Assembly: GCA_900318245.1 (NCBI GenBank) | Contig: ONJT01000009.1 | Span: 1 to 64,000, forward strand | Direction: 5' to 3' | Length of the DNA stretch: 64,000 bases | From: an uncultured Bacteroidales bacterium | Lineage (GTDB): Bacteria > Bacteroidota > Bacteroidia > Bacteroidales > Paludibacteraceae | Translations under genes and position numbers: made by a program | The notes under the pieces: generated by a model | Database searches by the model: none | The model's input: only the letters and a program-made list of their open reading frames with translations | What the model was told of the DNA's origin: nothing | Part shown: positions 35,704 to 44,108 of the stretch, piece after piece | Layout of the letters: every line of letters begins with the position of its first letter | Numbering within the stretch: position 1 is the stretch's first letter

Positions 35704-37942
35704 TGCCCGCTTGGGCGTAATACCACGTGCACCGACTGCCGTTGGCAAAGCGGCTGGCTTCTGCGCCGCCGTTATTGGCGTAGTGGGCATCGAAGATATT
35801 ATTCAACTGACATAAGATTTTCATGGCTGGCACACCGCGACGGGTGGAAAACCATTTCTGCATCGGCAGATTGTATTGCAGGTTCACGTTCGTCGTGCTG
35901 TATGCCTTGATCATCGCCGCGACATCTTGGGTGTTATCGAGGTATTGCTGACTCACTACGTTCGTCTGAATTTCCCCGATGAAACCGGCGTAACTGAAGG
36001 TAAACAGACTCATCGCGGTGATGGTCGGCGAGAAGGCGATAGTCACTGTTCCGCATACGCTGTCTTGCCGGATCCAGTTCCAATCCACGTCGTTGTCATA
36101 TACGTCGATATACTGCTTGTAGTTCAGCAGTTTGTTGCGGCTAAATACGATATTGCCTTCCCATCGCATCCAATCGGTGATCTGCACGCCGCCCGTCAGT
36201 TCGGCGCCCATGCGGTAGGAGTCTTTTACGTTGATAGTCTTCATTGCCCCTACGTCGTTATACTCGCCGGTCAGCACCAACTGGTTGTCGTAGTCCATGA
36301 AATAGAGATTCAGACCTACGCTGAAGCGTTTATGGCTGTACTGGTATCCTAACTCGTAGTCATATAGCGTCTCGGCTTTCGGGAGATTCATCCATGTTTT
36401 TGTGACAGGGTCCCACCGTGCATTCTCCTTGTAGTTATTTCGGCTCGGGTCGCGGTTGGCGATCGCGAAAGAGGCCGACAGAAGATGTCCGCCGTTCTGG
36501 TACGTCAGTCCTGCCTTCGGGTTGAAGAAATGGTACTGCGCTACCAGTGGCAGGTCTTCCATATTCTCCTCGTTGATGCCGTTGCGGCTGTAGCGGATAT
36601 AGCGGTATTGTAAATCGCCGTATACCGACAACTGCTCATGTCCGCGATGCAGGATGCGCCAGTTGGCTTTCGCGTACGCGTTCACGTCGATCTTATTGGC
36701 ATCGTTGCGGTAGTATTCGTAGTGCACCGGCAGCGGTTGGAGAGTCGGTTTGGCGAGGTAGTCCAGAATACCCCAGTGCTGACCGTAGTAGTTGCTGCCG
36801 GCTACGCCTACCTGTGCGTCCGCTTTCTCGGAGAGGTACTTAGCGGACACCGTGAATCCCGCGTAATGGTTATTGAGGTGTTTCATATAGAGGCCGTAAC
36901 TCTTATCCTTTGGATTAGTCACCAGGCTCGGATCGGTCAGTCCCCAATAGCTGTATTTCTTTTTCTTGTATTGCTCGTAGTACCCGGCGCCGTGGGTGTA
37001 ATGGAGCGTCGCGGTCAGGCTCCATTGCTGCGTGAAGCGGTGGTTGACCGTCAACTGCCCGTGTTGCTGGGCGTAGTTATCCGTCTGGTTCGGGTAATAG
37101 ACGACGGAGTCATTGCCCTGACTGTCCTTCACCGTATATTCTCCGGCGGGGTTATACCGCCGATCAGCGCCGTGCAGGCCATATGCTACGTCATAACTCA
37201 CGCCTTCCCAACCCATGCCGGTTTTCTCGCCGCCGCCGAAGGTGCGCAGGATCACTTGCGTCTTCTTGCCGTACCATCCTACGTCGCCGTAGAAACTGTA
37301 TAGGTCGCTTTTCGTGCGGTAGAGGAAGCCGTCGGAGTTGACCTTGGAGAACCGTCCGTTGATCATCCATCGGTTGGCTATCGCCGCGTGGGCACTCACC
37401 ATCTCGCGGAAGGTGTTATACATGCCGCCGTTGAAGGCCAGAGTGATATGACTCGTGGTGTCGAGGAAGTTCGTCTGCATGTTCAGTCCTGCGCCGAAGG
37501 CCGAACCGCTGGTGCTGGTGCCTACGCCGCGTTGTACGTCCATCTGCGAGATTGACGAAGCCATGTCGGTCATGTTCACCCAGAAAACCGTCTGACTCTC
37601 CTGGTCGTTGAGTTGCACCTCGTTCACCGTCATGTTGATACGCGTATGATCGGTGCCGCGCACGCGGAAGTAGGTATATCCTATACCTAAACCGTCATCA
37701 CTCGTCACTTGCAAACCCGGAGTGCGGGAGAGTAGGTACGGCAGGTTCTGACCCGTGTTATCGCGGTTCAGTTCTTCGTTCTTCACGATCGCGGTGGACA
37801 GAGTGGTCTGCTGCACGCGCTTCACACTCACCTCGATATCTTCCAACTGACGCATCAGAATCGTCAGCGTGTCCTGCTCCTCTTGAGCAAACAGACACAT
37901 ACTTTGCGCCAACGCGCAAAAAATAAGTAGAATTTTTTTCAT
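35669..37942 (-). CDS. TonB-dependent outer-membrane receptor, probably for thiamin
   Basis: A 757-residue receptor. Signal peptide MKKILLIFCALAQSMCLFAQ, plug domain (about 35-150, with NLPYLLSRTPGLQV and YFRVRGTDHTRINMTVNEVQLND) and a 22-strand barrel with many aromatic girdles, ending in a final strand (GINVHAGFVVQW). A SusD partner gene is absent, so it belongs to the solitary transporter class. The TPP riboswitch in its leader (37948-38013) indicates uptake of thiamin or a precursor. I place the start at ATG 37942; an upstream ATG at 37957 would lie in the riboswitch expression platform. The 3' end overlaps the convergent gene. Confidence 0.9.
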   Translation of the reverse strand: MKKILLIFCALAQSMCLFAQEEQDTLTILMRQLEDIEVSVKRVQQTTLSTAIVKNEELNRDNTGQNLPYLLSRTPGLQVTSDDGLGIGYTYFRVRGTDHTRINMTVNEVQLNDQESQTVFWVNMTDMASSISQMDVQRGVGTSTSGSAFGAGLNMQTNFLDTTSHITLAFNGGMYNTFREMVSAHAAIANRWMINGRFSKVNSDGFLYRTKSDLYSFYGDVGWYGKKTQVILRTFGGGEKTGMGWEGVSYDVAYGLHGADRRYNPAGEYTVKDSQGNDSVVYYPNQTDNYAQQHGQLTVNHRFTQQWSLTATLHYTHGAGYYEQYKKKKYSYWGLTDPSLVTNPKDKSYGLYMKHLNNHYAGFTVSAKYLSEKADAQVGVAGSNYYGQHWGILDYLAKPTLQPLPVHYEYYRNDANKIDVNAYAKANWRILHRGHEQLSVYGDLQYRYIRYSRNGINEENMEDLPLVAQYHFFNPKAGLTYQNGGHLLSASFAIANRDPSRNNYKENARWDPVTKTWMNLPKAETLYDYELGYQYSHKRFSVGLNLYFMDYDNQLVLTGEYNDVGAMKTINVKDSYRMGAELTGGVQITDWMRWEGNIVFSRNKLLNYKQYIDVYDNDVDWNWIRQDSVCGTVTIAFSPTITAMSLFTFSYAGFIGEIQTNVVSQQYLDNTQDVAAMIKAYSTTNVNLQYNLPMQKWFSTRRGVPAMKILCQLNNIFDAHYANNGGAEASRFANGSRCTWYYAQAGINVHAGFVVQW

Positions 37943-37947
37943 TTTCT

Positions 37948-38013
37948 TTAGCAGCATTACCTGCCCAAGTTCTACGGGTGTAATCTCAGTAATCGCTAGA
38001 GCGAAAACACCCC
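37948..38013 (-). promoter_or_regulatory. TPP (thiamin pyrophosphate) riboswitch
   Basis: Read leftward, the leader contains GGGGTG (P2), a hairpin TCGCTCTAGCGA (P3), CTGAGA, then ACACCCGTAGAACTTG and GGCAGGTAATGCTGC, matching the conserved THI-box elements (CUGAGA, ACCCGU-GAACCUG, AAUGC) in order and spacing. P2 forms between GGGTG and ACACCC. The promoter lies immediately upstream, so the aptamer is at the very 5' end of the mRNA. It ends only a few bases before the start codon, consistent with control of translation. Confidence 0.9.
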
Positions 38014-38019
38014 GAATGA

Positions 38020-38051
38020 CAAATATAAAATCTTAAATCTTAAATCTCCAA
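38020..38051 (-). promoter_or_regulatory. promoter of the thiamin TonB receptor
   Basis: Read leftward: TTG at 38051-38049, a 21-base spacer, TATATTTG at 38027-38020. Transcription would begin at about 38013, exactly where the riboswitch begins. Confidence 0.75.
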
Positions 38052-38063
38052 TGTTTCTTTCTG

Positions 38064-38825
38064 CTAGAACCGGTAGCAGAATGAAACGAACCATCCCCAT
38101 TCCCACATCTGCCGGCTGTCTAAGCCGCGCGGGCGGGCAAGGTTATTCAATCCGAAGTCATACCCGGCCTGTACGCGGTAGCGATCCCATTCGAGACCTC
38201 CGCCGAGGCCCCACTGGATGTTCGCGCGAATCAGTTCTTCGTCAAAGCGCTCGTAGGGTTTCGTCTGCACGTTGTTGGCTTCCAACCACGCTTTCGCCTC
38301 GTCGCTCAGGTGCGTCTGCAGGTAGTCGAATTCCGACAATCCGATATGCAACTGCGGACCGGTGTAGAAGAACAGCCGCAGCTCTTTCCACAGCGGTATC
38401 GTGTAGTAGGCCCGAACGGGGATCGTCAGGTTATGCTCCAACACGCGATGGGTGATATACTCTGTTTGCGTCGTCTGCGGACTTATACTGCGCCAGTGCT
38501 GCTCGTTCTTGCCATACGTGAGCGTGTATAGCAGTCCGGTCTGGATGCTGAAATGGTACGGCAGCAGAAAATCGAACGTCGCACCGACGCGCACGCCGTG
38601 CAGGAACATATCCGGATAACTCAGGTTCCGCGTACGCTGGTTATGCTGGGCATATCCCACCTCCAAGCGATACTCCATGCCAAACTGATAACTCACTTCT
38701 TGTTTCTTGGCCGTAGGGTCAAAGAAGGTGTTATCCTCTATCTGCATCGCCGGCTTGCGCACGTCATCCGCGTACGCACTCACGCCCAGCGCACAGATTA
38801 ATACTATAAATAAGGTCTTTTTCAC
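38064..38825 (-). CDS. outer-membrane beta-barrel protein (PorT-like fold)
   Basis: A 253-residue protein with signal peptide MKKTLFIVLICALGVSAYA and an eight- or ten-stranded barrel of the 'outer membrane beta-barrel domain' type. Alternating strands include RVGATFDFLLPYHFSIQTGLL, LTIPVRAYY and RLFFYTGPQLHIG, and the protein ends in the C-terminal Phe strand WGWFVSFCYRF. The function of such proteins is mostly unknown; some serve type IX secretion (PorT), but this one has no specific signature. It is separated from the M13 peptidase gene upstream by a short spacer of tandem-like TATAAAC/TACACC repeats. Confidence 0.8.
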   Translation of the reverse strand: MKKTLFIVLICALGVSAYADDVRKPAMQIEDNTFFDPTAKKQEVSYQFGMEYRLEVGYAQHNQRTRNLSYPDMFLHGVRVGATFDFLLPYHFSIQTGLLYTLTYGKNEQHWRSISPQTTQTEYITHRVLEHNLTIPVRAYYTIPLWKELRLFFYTGPQLHIGLSEFDYLQTHLSDEAKAWLEANNVQTKPYERFDEELIRANIQWGLGGGLEWDRYRVQAGYDFGLNNLARPRGLDSRQMWEWGWFVSFCYRF

Positions 38826-38884
38826 TTATACACTTTTATAAACTCTATAAACCTTTATACACTGTACACCGTACACCTTACCCC
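38826..38884 (-). repeat. degenerate tandem repeat between the M13 and barrel genes
   Basis: Read leftward, GTGTACGGTGTACAGTGTAT and then GGTTTATAGAGTTTATAAAA follow with a period of about 9-10 bases, filling the whole intergenic space. It is the same kind of sequence as the heptad spacers elsewhere but with another unit. Confidence 0.5.
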
Positions 38885-40924
38885 TTACCAAATGGACACC
38901 CGTTCATTGGGTGCAATATACATCGGACTCTCTTCCGTCACGTTCCATGCCTCATACCATGCGCCGATCTGCGGCAGCGCACCGTTGACGCGCCAGCGAC
39001 CGAGCGAGTGAGGATCGCTCTTCGTGCGGTTGAGGATCTCTTCCGGACGGATATTGCCTGCCCATACATTAGCGTATGCCAGGAAGAAGCGCTGTTGCGG
39101 CGTGAAGCCGTCGCGGGTCTGCAGACGCTCTGCCTCGGGTTTGGCCTCCTCATTGAGGGTGAACGCCAGGAACGACACTTGCAAACCGCCGTGGTCCGCG
39201 ATATTCTCGCCCAGCGTGAACGCACCGTTAGCATGTACACCCGGAGCAACCTCGATCTTGTTGAACGCCTCTTCCATCACTTTCGTGCGAGCGTCGAACG
39301 CCGCTTTGTCTTCGGCTGTCCACCAGTTGACCATATTGCCGTCCTTGTCGAACTGGCAACCCTGATCGTCGAAGCCGTGGGTCATCTCGTGTCCGATCAC
39401 TACGCCGATAGCGCCGTAGTTGAATGCATCGTCCGCATTCATATCGAAGAACGGATACTGGAGTATTCCGGCGGGGAAGCAGATCTCGTTGCTCGAGGGG
39501 TTATAGTACGCATTGACGGTCTGCGGCGTCATATACCATTTCTTCTTATCCACTGGCTTGCCAAGGAAACTGAGGCTGTAGTCTTTCTCGAATTTCGCTG
39601 CGCGTTGCAGGTTGGCGAAATAGGTATCCTCCGGATTGATGTCGAGCTTACTGTAGTCGCGCCACTCGTCCGGATAACCGATCTTGATCGTCATTGCGTT
39701 CAGTTTCTCGAGCGCTTTGTCTTTCGTCTCGCGACTCATCCATGCGAGGTTCTCGATACGGATACCGAGCGCCTTCTGCAGGTTCTTCACGAGCGCTAAC
39801 ATACGCTCTTTGTTCTCCTCCGGGAAGTATTTCTTTACGTACATCTGGCCCACTGCCTCGCCGAGCGTACCGTTCACGATACCTACGGCGCGTTTCCACA
39901 GCGGACTCGGTTCTTCGCGACCGGACAGCACGCGGCCGTAGAAGTCAAACGAAGCCATGTATATCTCCGTTGTCAGATACGAAGCCGCATCGTCAATCAC
40001 TTGCCATGCGAACAAGGTCTTCAGGTCCTCGAGCGGCTCCTCGTCTAACATCCGGCCGGCTTCCTGCAGGTGCGGGATCTGACCGATAGAGAGGCTGTCC
40101 AGATCATGGATGCCGGCTGCCTCGAAGTACACTTTCCAATCAACTTGCGGAACGAGTTGCTGGAGCTCGTCCACACTCATCTTGTTATAGTTCGCCTGCG
40201 GGTCGCGCAGCTCCACGTTGCTGTAGGCTGCTTTCGCCAAGCGGGTCTCGAGACGCAATACGGTCTGTGCTTTGTCGGCTGCGTTCTCAAATCCGAAGAG
40301 ACCGAACAACTTCTCTACGTATGCTACGTACGCGTCTCGAATCTTCTTCGTCTGCTCGTCTTCATCGAGGTAATATTCTTTCTCGCCGAGGGAGAAACCG
40401 GCTTGGTACTCGTTGAGGATATTCATCGAGCTATTCATCGCATCGGCATCGACGTACATCGCCCAGAGTTGGTAATCCATCGATTCACCGAGCGCTTTGC
40501 TCAACTCCGCACGCGTGCCGATTCCTTCGATTTCATCGAGGATTTTCTGAACCGGAGCGATACCTTCTGCGTCGCGGCGCACGGTGTCCATCGCGAGATT
40601 ATACATGTCGCCGATCTTTTGCTCCACGGAGCCTTCTTTCACCTTTAACCTTTCACCTTTCACCTCTTCTGCCAGCTCCTGGATCAGGCCGTTCACTTGC
40701 TCAAGGTTCTGTAGTCCGAGTTTGTCGAACGAACCGAACCGGCTGTATTCCGGCGTCAACGGGTTGTTAGCCATCCATCCGCCACAGGCGAATTGGTAGA
40801 AGTCATTCTGTGCTACGGCGGTCGTATCCAGGTTGTTAAGGTCGATACCCGTCGTCTGTTCTTTGTTTGTACAAGCTGTTGTCATCATTGCAATCGCTGC
40901 AAGCGTAAAAATAATTTTTTTCAT
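38885..40924 (-). CDS. M13-family metallopeptidase (PepO/neprilysin type), lipoprotein
   Basis: A 679-residue endopeptidase. The lipoprotein signal ends MMTTAC (Cys18). The catalytic zinc motif is VIGHEMTHGFDDQG with the second-site ENIADHGG, and the terminal strand is PMYIAPNERVSIW, typical of M13. At about residues 86-96 a stretch VKGERLKVKEG is encoded by a TTTCACC heptad repeat at 40637-40664. From its own promoter the gene would be transcribed leftward, possibly with the barrel gene. I chose ATG 40924; an extension to 40984 would run through the promoter. Confidence 0.93.
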   Translation of the reverse strand: MKKIIFTLAAIAMMTTACTNKEQTTGIDLNNLDTTAVAQNDFYQFACGGWMANNPLTPEYSRFGSFDKLGLQNLEQVNGLIQELAEEVKGERLKVKEGSVEQKIGDMYNLAMDTVRRDAEGIAPVQKILDEIEGIGTRAELSKALGESMDYQLWAMYVDADAMNSSMNILNEYQAGFSLGEKEYYLDEDEQTKKIRDAYVAYVEKLFGLFGFENAADKAQTVLRLETRLAKAAYSNVELRDPQANYNKMSVDELQQLVPQVDWKVYFEAAGIHDLDSLSIGQIPHLQEAGRMLDEEPLEDLKTLFAWQVIDDAASYLTTEIYMASFDFYGRVLSGREEPSPLWKRAVGIVNGTLGEAVGQMYVKKYFPEENKERMLALVKNLQKALGIRIENLAWMSRETKDKALEKLNAMTIKIGYPDEWRDYSKLDINPEDTYFANLQRAAKFEKDYSLSFLGKPVDKKKWYMTPQTVNAYYNPSSNEICFPAGILQYPFFDMNADDAFNYGAIGVVIGHEMTHGFDDQGCQFDKDGNMVNWWTAEDKAAFDARTKVMEEAFNKIEVAPGVHANGAFTLGENIADHGGLQVSFLAFTLNEEAKPEAERLQTRDGFTPQQRFFLAYANVWAGNIRPEEILNRTKSDPHSLGRWRVNGALPQIGAWYEAWNVTEESPMYIAPNERVSIW
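40637..40664 (-). repeat. TTTCACC heptads inside the M13 peptidase gene
   Basis: TTTCACC, TTTAACC, TTTCACC and TTTCACC follow one another. On the coding strand this is GGTGAAA/GGTTAAA and reads VKGERLKVK. Confidence 0.85.
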
Positions 40925-40981
40925 ATGTTTAAATGTTACTTTGTCTAAGCCGGAGTGCTCGTCTGCACACTTTTGCGGCTG

Positions 40982-41012
40982 CAAAAGTACTACAAATTTT
41001 TCAAATGCACAA
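40982..41012 (-). promoter_or_regulatory. promoter of the M13 peptidase gene
   Basis: Read leftward: TTG at 41012-41010, a 20-base spacer, TACTTTTG at 40989-40982. The ATG is at 40924. Confidence 0.75.
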
Positions 41013-41108
41013 GATTTTTAGCAAAAAAATAATCGATTTGCAAGCAAAGAGAAGATTCCTTGGAATTGTCTGTGCTCGCACAAGTGTGATTTTTTTTGCA
41101 AAAAAAGA

Positions 41109-41174
41109 TTGTTGTTTGCACGAAAGTGCGAACGTATTTTCGAAGGGGCCCCTTTATAAGGGGGAGTTGGTCGA
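41109..41174 (+). repeat. palindromic intergenic element A at the left side of the hip island
   Basis: TTTGCACGAAAGTGCGAACG is a small hairpin flanked by TTGTTG and TATTTTCGAAGG. It is followed by the palindromes GGGGCCCC and CCCCTTTATAAGGGG (41149-41163) and then TCGAAAGTACT. Most of these parts reappear, rearranged, at 50253-50420. The spacer 41013-41227 contains nothing else that I can identify. Confidence 0.55.
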
Positions 41175-41227
41175 AAGTACTGTTTTTTTTGAATTTGCAA
41201 GAAAAATGCACTTTTTTCTAGAAAAAC

Positions 41228-41258
41228 TTGCGCATGTCATTTTTTTGTAGTACCTTTG
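41228..41258 (+). promoter_or_regulatory. promoter of the first hipBA operon
   Basis: TTG at 41228-41230, a 20-base spacer and TACCTTTG at 41251-41258. The palindromes at 41145-41163 lie some 70 bases upstream and could be operator sites. Confidence 0.8.
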
Positions 41259-41330
41259 CGGCGAATTTTTGATTGAAATAACAAGCATTAAGTACAAAAA
41301 GTATATTTAGTGCGTCAAAAGGCAAGCATT

Positions 41331-41636
41331 ATGATAGATTATTTTATGACCAATGAGGCGTTGCTGCAATATGTAGGCAAACAGATGCAGAAGATGCGTA
41401 TTAATGCGCGATTGAGTCAGCAGCAGCTGGCGGAGCGTGCAGGTGTGTCCCGCTCTACTGTTACGCAAGTGGAGAACGGAAAAGGAATGAAATTAGAGTC
41501 CATTGTGGCGATGTTGCGTGTGCTAAATAAACTGGAGATTCTCAATAACTTTGAGACGCAAGCATTGGTTAGTCCGTTATTGATTGCGAAACAAGAAGGT
41601 AAAACCCCTAAACGTATACGTCCTCGTCATGATTAA
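41331..41636 (+). CDS. HipB-like XRE-family antitoxin/repressor
   Basis: A 101-residue helix-turn-helix protein. The XRE domain is at about residues 14-65, with RINARLSQQQLAERAGVSRSTVTQVENG typical, and a short basic tail follows (KTPKRIRPRHD). It lies directly before a hipA gene and overlaps it by 8 bases, the normal antitoxin-first arrangement, so it should neutralise HipA and repress the operon. I chose ATG 41331; a GTG at 41310 would add seven residues. Confidence 0.88.
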   Translation: MIDYFMTNEALLQYVGKQMQKMRINARLSQQQLAERAGVSRSTVTQVENGKGMKLESIVAMLRVLNKLEILNNFETQALVSPLLIAKQEGKTPKRIRPRHD

Positions 41637-42924
41637 TTTTGCAAACGTATATCTATGGGATCTTCATATGGCATCCCTTTCGGAAGATGCTTCGGGCCGT
41701 ATCACGATGGAATATACACCGGAGTTTATCAATAGCGGTTATAACCCATCGCCTCTTTTTGTGACCCCGGAAAAGGGAAAGATCTACGAATTCTCACAAT
41801 TGCCATTCGGGACGTTTAAAGGCCTACCGGGCTTTATTGCCGACTGTTTGCCGGATAAGTTCGGTACGGCGATCATCAATCACTGGCTGGAGAAATCCGG
41901 TCGTCCGAAGGATAGTTACACGACAATCGAACGCTTATTATACCAAGGTTCGCGTGCGATGGGTGCTCTACGCTTTGAGCCGCAAGAGCGCAAGGATCTG
42001 AATAGGCAGGTGGCGATTGACCTGGACGGGTTGATTGCGGCTACGGCCGAAGTGCTGGGAGAACGCATGAAGTTTGATACCAATCTCAAGACGGATGACG
42101 AAGCGCTCCTTACTATCTTGCGCGTAGGTACATCTGCCGGAGGCGCAAGGCCAAAGGCCGTTGTAGCGTATAACAAAGAAACCGGAGACTTGCGCTCCGG
42201 TCAAGTGGATGCGCCGGATGGATATGAGCATTGGCTATTGAAGTTAGACGGTGTGGACGAGAATAACCCCGGCTCGTACAGCGAGACGACTAACTATGGC
42301 TGTTTGGAGTATGCGTACTATAAGATGGTGCTGGATTGTGGGATTGAGATGATGGAGTCGAGGCTGTTGGAAGACGGGAAACGACACCATTTCATGACCA
42401 AACGATTTGATCGAATAGGCGGTAGTCATCGTGTACACATGGTGTCGCTTTGCGGCATGGCGCACTATGATTATAATCAACCGGATTCATGGTCGTACGA
42501 GCAGTTGTTTCGCGTGATGCGCGGCTTGCGGTTGACGCAACCGGAGATGGAGCAAGCCTATAGAAGGATGGTGTTTAATGTGATTGGATGTAACCAGGAT
42601 GATCACACCAAAAACATTGAGTTTCTGATGGATACGGATGGGGTGTGGAAATTGTCGCCGGCGTACGATATGTCCTATGCCGTAGGAACGGGATACACAC
42701 GTCGACATCAGATGTCGGTGAATGGGAAACGCTTGCATATCACGCGAGCAGACCTGTTGGCCGTTGCCGCAGATGCCGGAATAAAAACAGGCAAGGCAAA
42801 TGAAATCATCGATCAGACATTGGATGTAACCGGACGATTCGACGAATACATCGGCGATTCTATCCCTGATTGGATGAGGCAACCGATACAAAAACAGTTG
42901 AATACAGTTAGAGCAGAATTATAA
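41629..42924 (+). CDS. HipA-family serine/threonine kinase toxin
   Basis: A 431-residue HipA-type kinase. An N-terminal HipA domain with ARRIS-like fold (YLWDLHMASLSED, PFGTFKGLPGFIADCLPD) is followed by the kinase core: the glycine-rich GTSAGGARPKAVV loop, the catalytic NQDDHTKN and the metal-binding SPAYDMSYA. HipA kinases stop growth by phosphorylating aminoacyl-tRNA synthetases or other targets. All catalytic residues appear present. ATG 41629 overlaps hipB. An unknown gene follows 2 bases after its stop. Confidence 0.9.
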   Translation: MINFANVYLWDLHMASLSEDASGRITMEYTPEFINSGYNPSPLFVTPEKGKIYEFSQLPFGTFKGLPGFIADCLPDKFGTAIINHWLEKSGRPKDSYTTIERLLYQGSRAMGALRFEPQERKDLNRQVAIDLDGLIAATAEVLGERMKFDTNLKTDDEALLTILRVGTSAGGARPKAVVAYNKETGDLRSGQVDAPDGYEHWLLKLDGVDENNPGSYSETTNYGCLEYAYYKMVLDCGIEMMESRLLEDGKRHHFMTKRFDRIGGSHRVHMVSLCGMAHYDYNQPDSWSYEQLFRVMRGLRLTQPEMEQAYRRMVFNVIGCNQDDHTKNIEFLMDTDGVWKLSPAYDMSYAVGTGYTRRHQMSVNGKRLHITRADLLAVAADAGIKTGKANEIIDQTLDVTGRFDEYIGDSIPDWMRQPIQKQLNTVRAEL

Positions 42925-42926
42925 AG

Positions 42927-44075
42927 ATGTCTAAACTTTTAGATAACTACACTATTGACGCGCGTACGCGCTATGAGTCGCACCGGCTCATCTATACGCC
43001 CGAGAACGACGAACCTATCGAGTTCGGCGGCTTCCTCGCGGCCGCTATCCTCGCCGCGCTGATAGTCGATACCGACGAAGGTGATGCGCGCGAAATCTCC
43101 ATCGATACGCCCGAGCAACGGCAAGCTTTCTTTCTCCGCTATGAGCGCGAGGTTCGGAGGGATGATTGGGGCCATCTCACGGCTGAAATCAACCAATTGC
43201 GAGATAACTATGTCCAACTGGAAGTCGGTTCGATGGCGCTCCAAGACCTTTGCCCTAATCTCCGTCTGCTCGAGCTGGCGATGGAGTTGACGGAGTCATA
43301 TATGCGCTATCTCGTGCTCGAGATCTATCGCGAGCATATATGGGAGATGATGCGTTGGGAAATGCCTTTTGCCCAGTGGCTCATCGATGCTGCTCGCGTG
43401 GAGACACGCTGCCAACGCTTTCTCAAGACCGATTGGACCGATGGCCCTATGGTCATTCAATTAGCTGATATGCCCGATGAAACCGAACCGCCTACCTTCT
43501 TTTTCGAGGGCGAAAAAGCGCAAGACATCATGGAGCGCTATCTGCAGTGGCTGTCCGACGAATATGTAAAGGCAAAGCAGGAAATCCCCGGTGCTAAGAT
43601 TACGTCCACCGACCGAAAATTTATTTTCGCTCAGGAAACCGATTGGTCGTTTTTATCCGATGAGACCGGGACTTTTGATACATTGGAACTGCGCGAGTGG
43701 CAGCAATGGCAGCGTGAGTGGACGGAGTTTCTTAACGAGCGCCTTTTGCCTCAAAAAGAAATCCGTTTCTGGGCAGCCGATGTGCCCGAAGAGGTGCAAA
43801 ACCATCTGCTTTACCATCTCCAACTCATGGAGCAGCATCCTGCCCATTTCCGCGACCTCACTGCCGCCGTCTATGCCATGCGCCAACTTGGCTATATCCG
43901 CCGCAAATGCTCCGACGGGGATATGCGGAAGTGGCTTAGTGAGCACCTCAAACTCGATTATACGGAGCGCAACAACGCCTCGCAATTCCGCCGCGCCATG
44001 CGCGAGCATGGTCGCTACACTCCGGAAGTGCGAGACGAAGTCCTTGCGCTCGAGACTATGCGCTTCAACCCTTAA
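42927..44075 (+). CDS. unknown 382-aa protein in the first hip operon
   Basis: No family was recognised. The protein is soluble, acidic and very rich in Trp, Glu and Arg, mostly helical. One hydrophobic stretch (FLAAAILAALIV, about residues 35-46) is too short for a sure membrane span. The C-terminal 60 residues (MRKWLSEHLKLDYTERNNASQFRRAMREHGRYTPE) look like a DNA- or protein-binding helical domain of the kind at the end of Bacteroides RteC, but this is a weak likeness. It begins 2 bases after hipA, so it is probably co-transcribed and may be a third component of the module or a passenger. Confidence 0.7.
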   Translation: MSKLLDNYTIDARTRYESHRLIYTPENDEPIEFGGFLAAAILAALIVDTDEGDAREISIDTPEQRQAFFLRYEREVRRDDWGHLTAEINQLRDNYVQLEVGSMALQDLCPNLRLLELAMELTESYMRYLVLEIYREHIWEMMRWEMPFAQWLIDAARVETRCQRFLKTDWTDGPMVIQLADMPDETEPPTFFFEGEKAQDIMERYLQWLSDEYVKAKQEIPGAKITSTDRKFIFAQETDWSFLSDETGTFDTLELREWQQWQREWTEFLNERLLPQKEIRFWAADVPEEVQNHLLYHLQLMEQHPAHFRDLTAAVYAMRQLGYIRRKCSDGDMRKWLSEHLKLDYTERNNASQFRRAMREHGRYTPEVRDEVLALETMRFNP

Positions 44076-44108
44076 CTCTTTCATTCTTTCACTCTTTCAT
44101 TCCTTACC
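44076..44108. repeat. CTTTCATT/CTTTCACT short repeat at a convergent junction
   Basis: CTCTTTCATTCTTTCACTC and then TTTCATTCC, with a period of 7-8 bases. It forms the 3' end of the leftward gene (residues NERVKE) and fills the space to the rightward gene. Confidence 0.6.

Noticed and set aside
35876-37303. Long rightward open frames opposite the TonB receptor gene
   Set aside because: They are shadows of a well-supported gene on the other strand, lack signal or domain features, and arise from codon bias.
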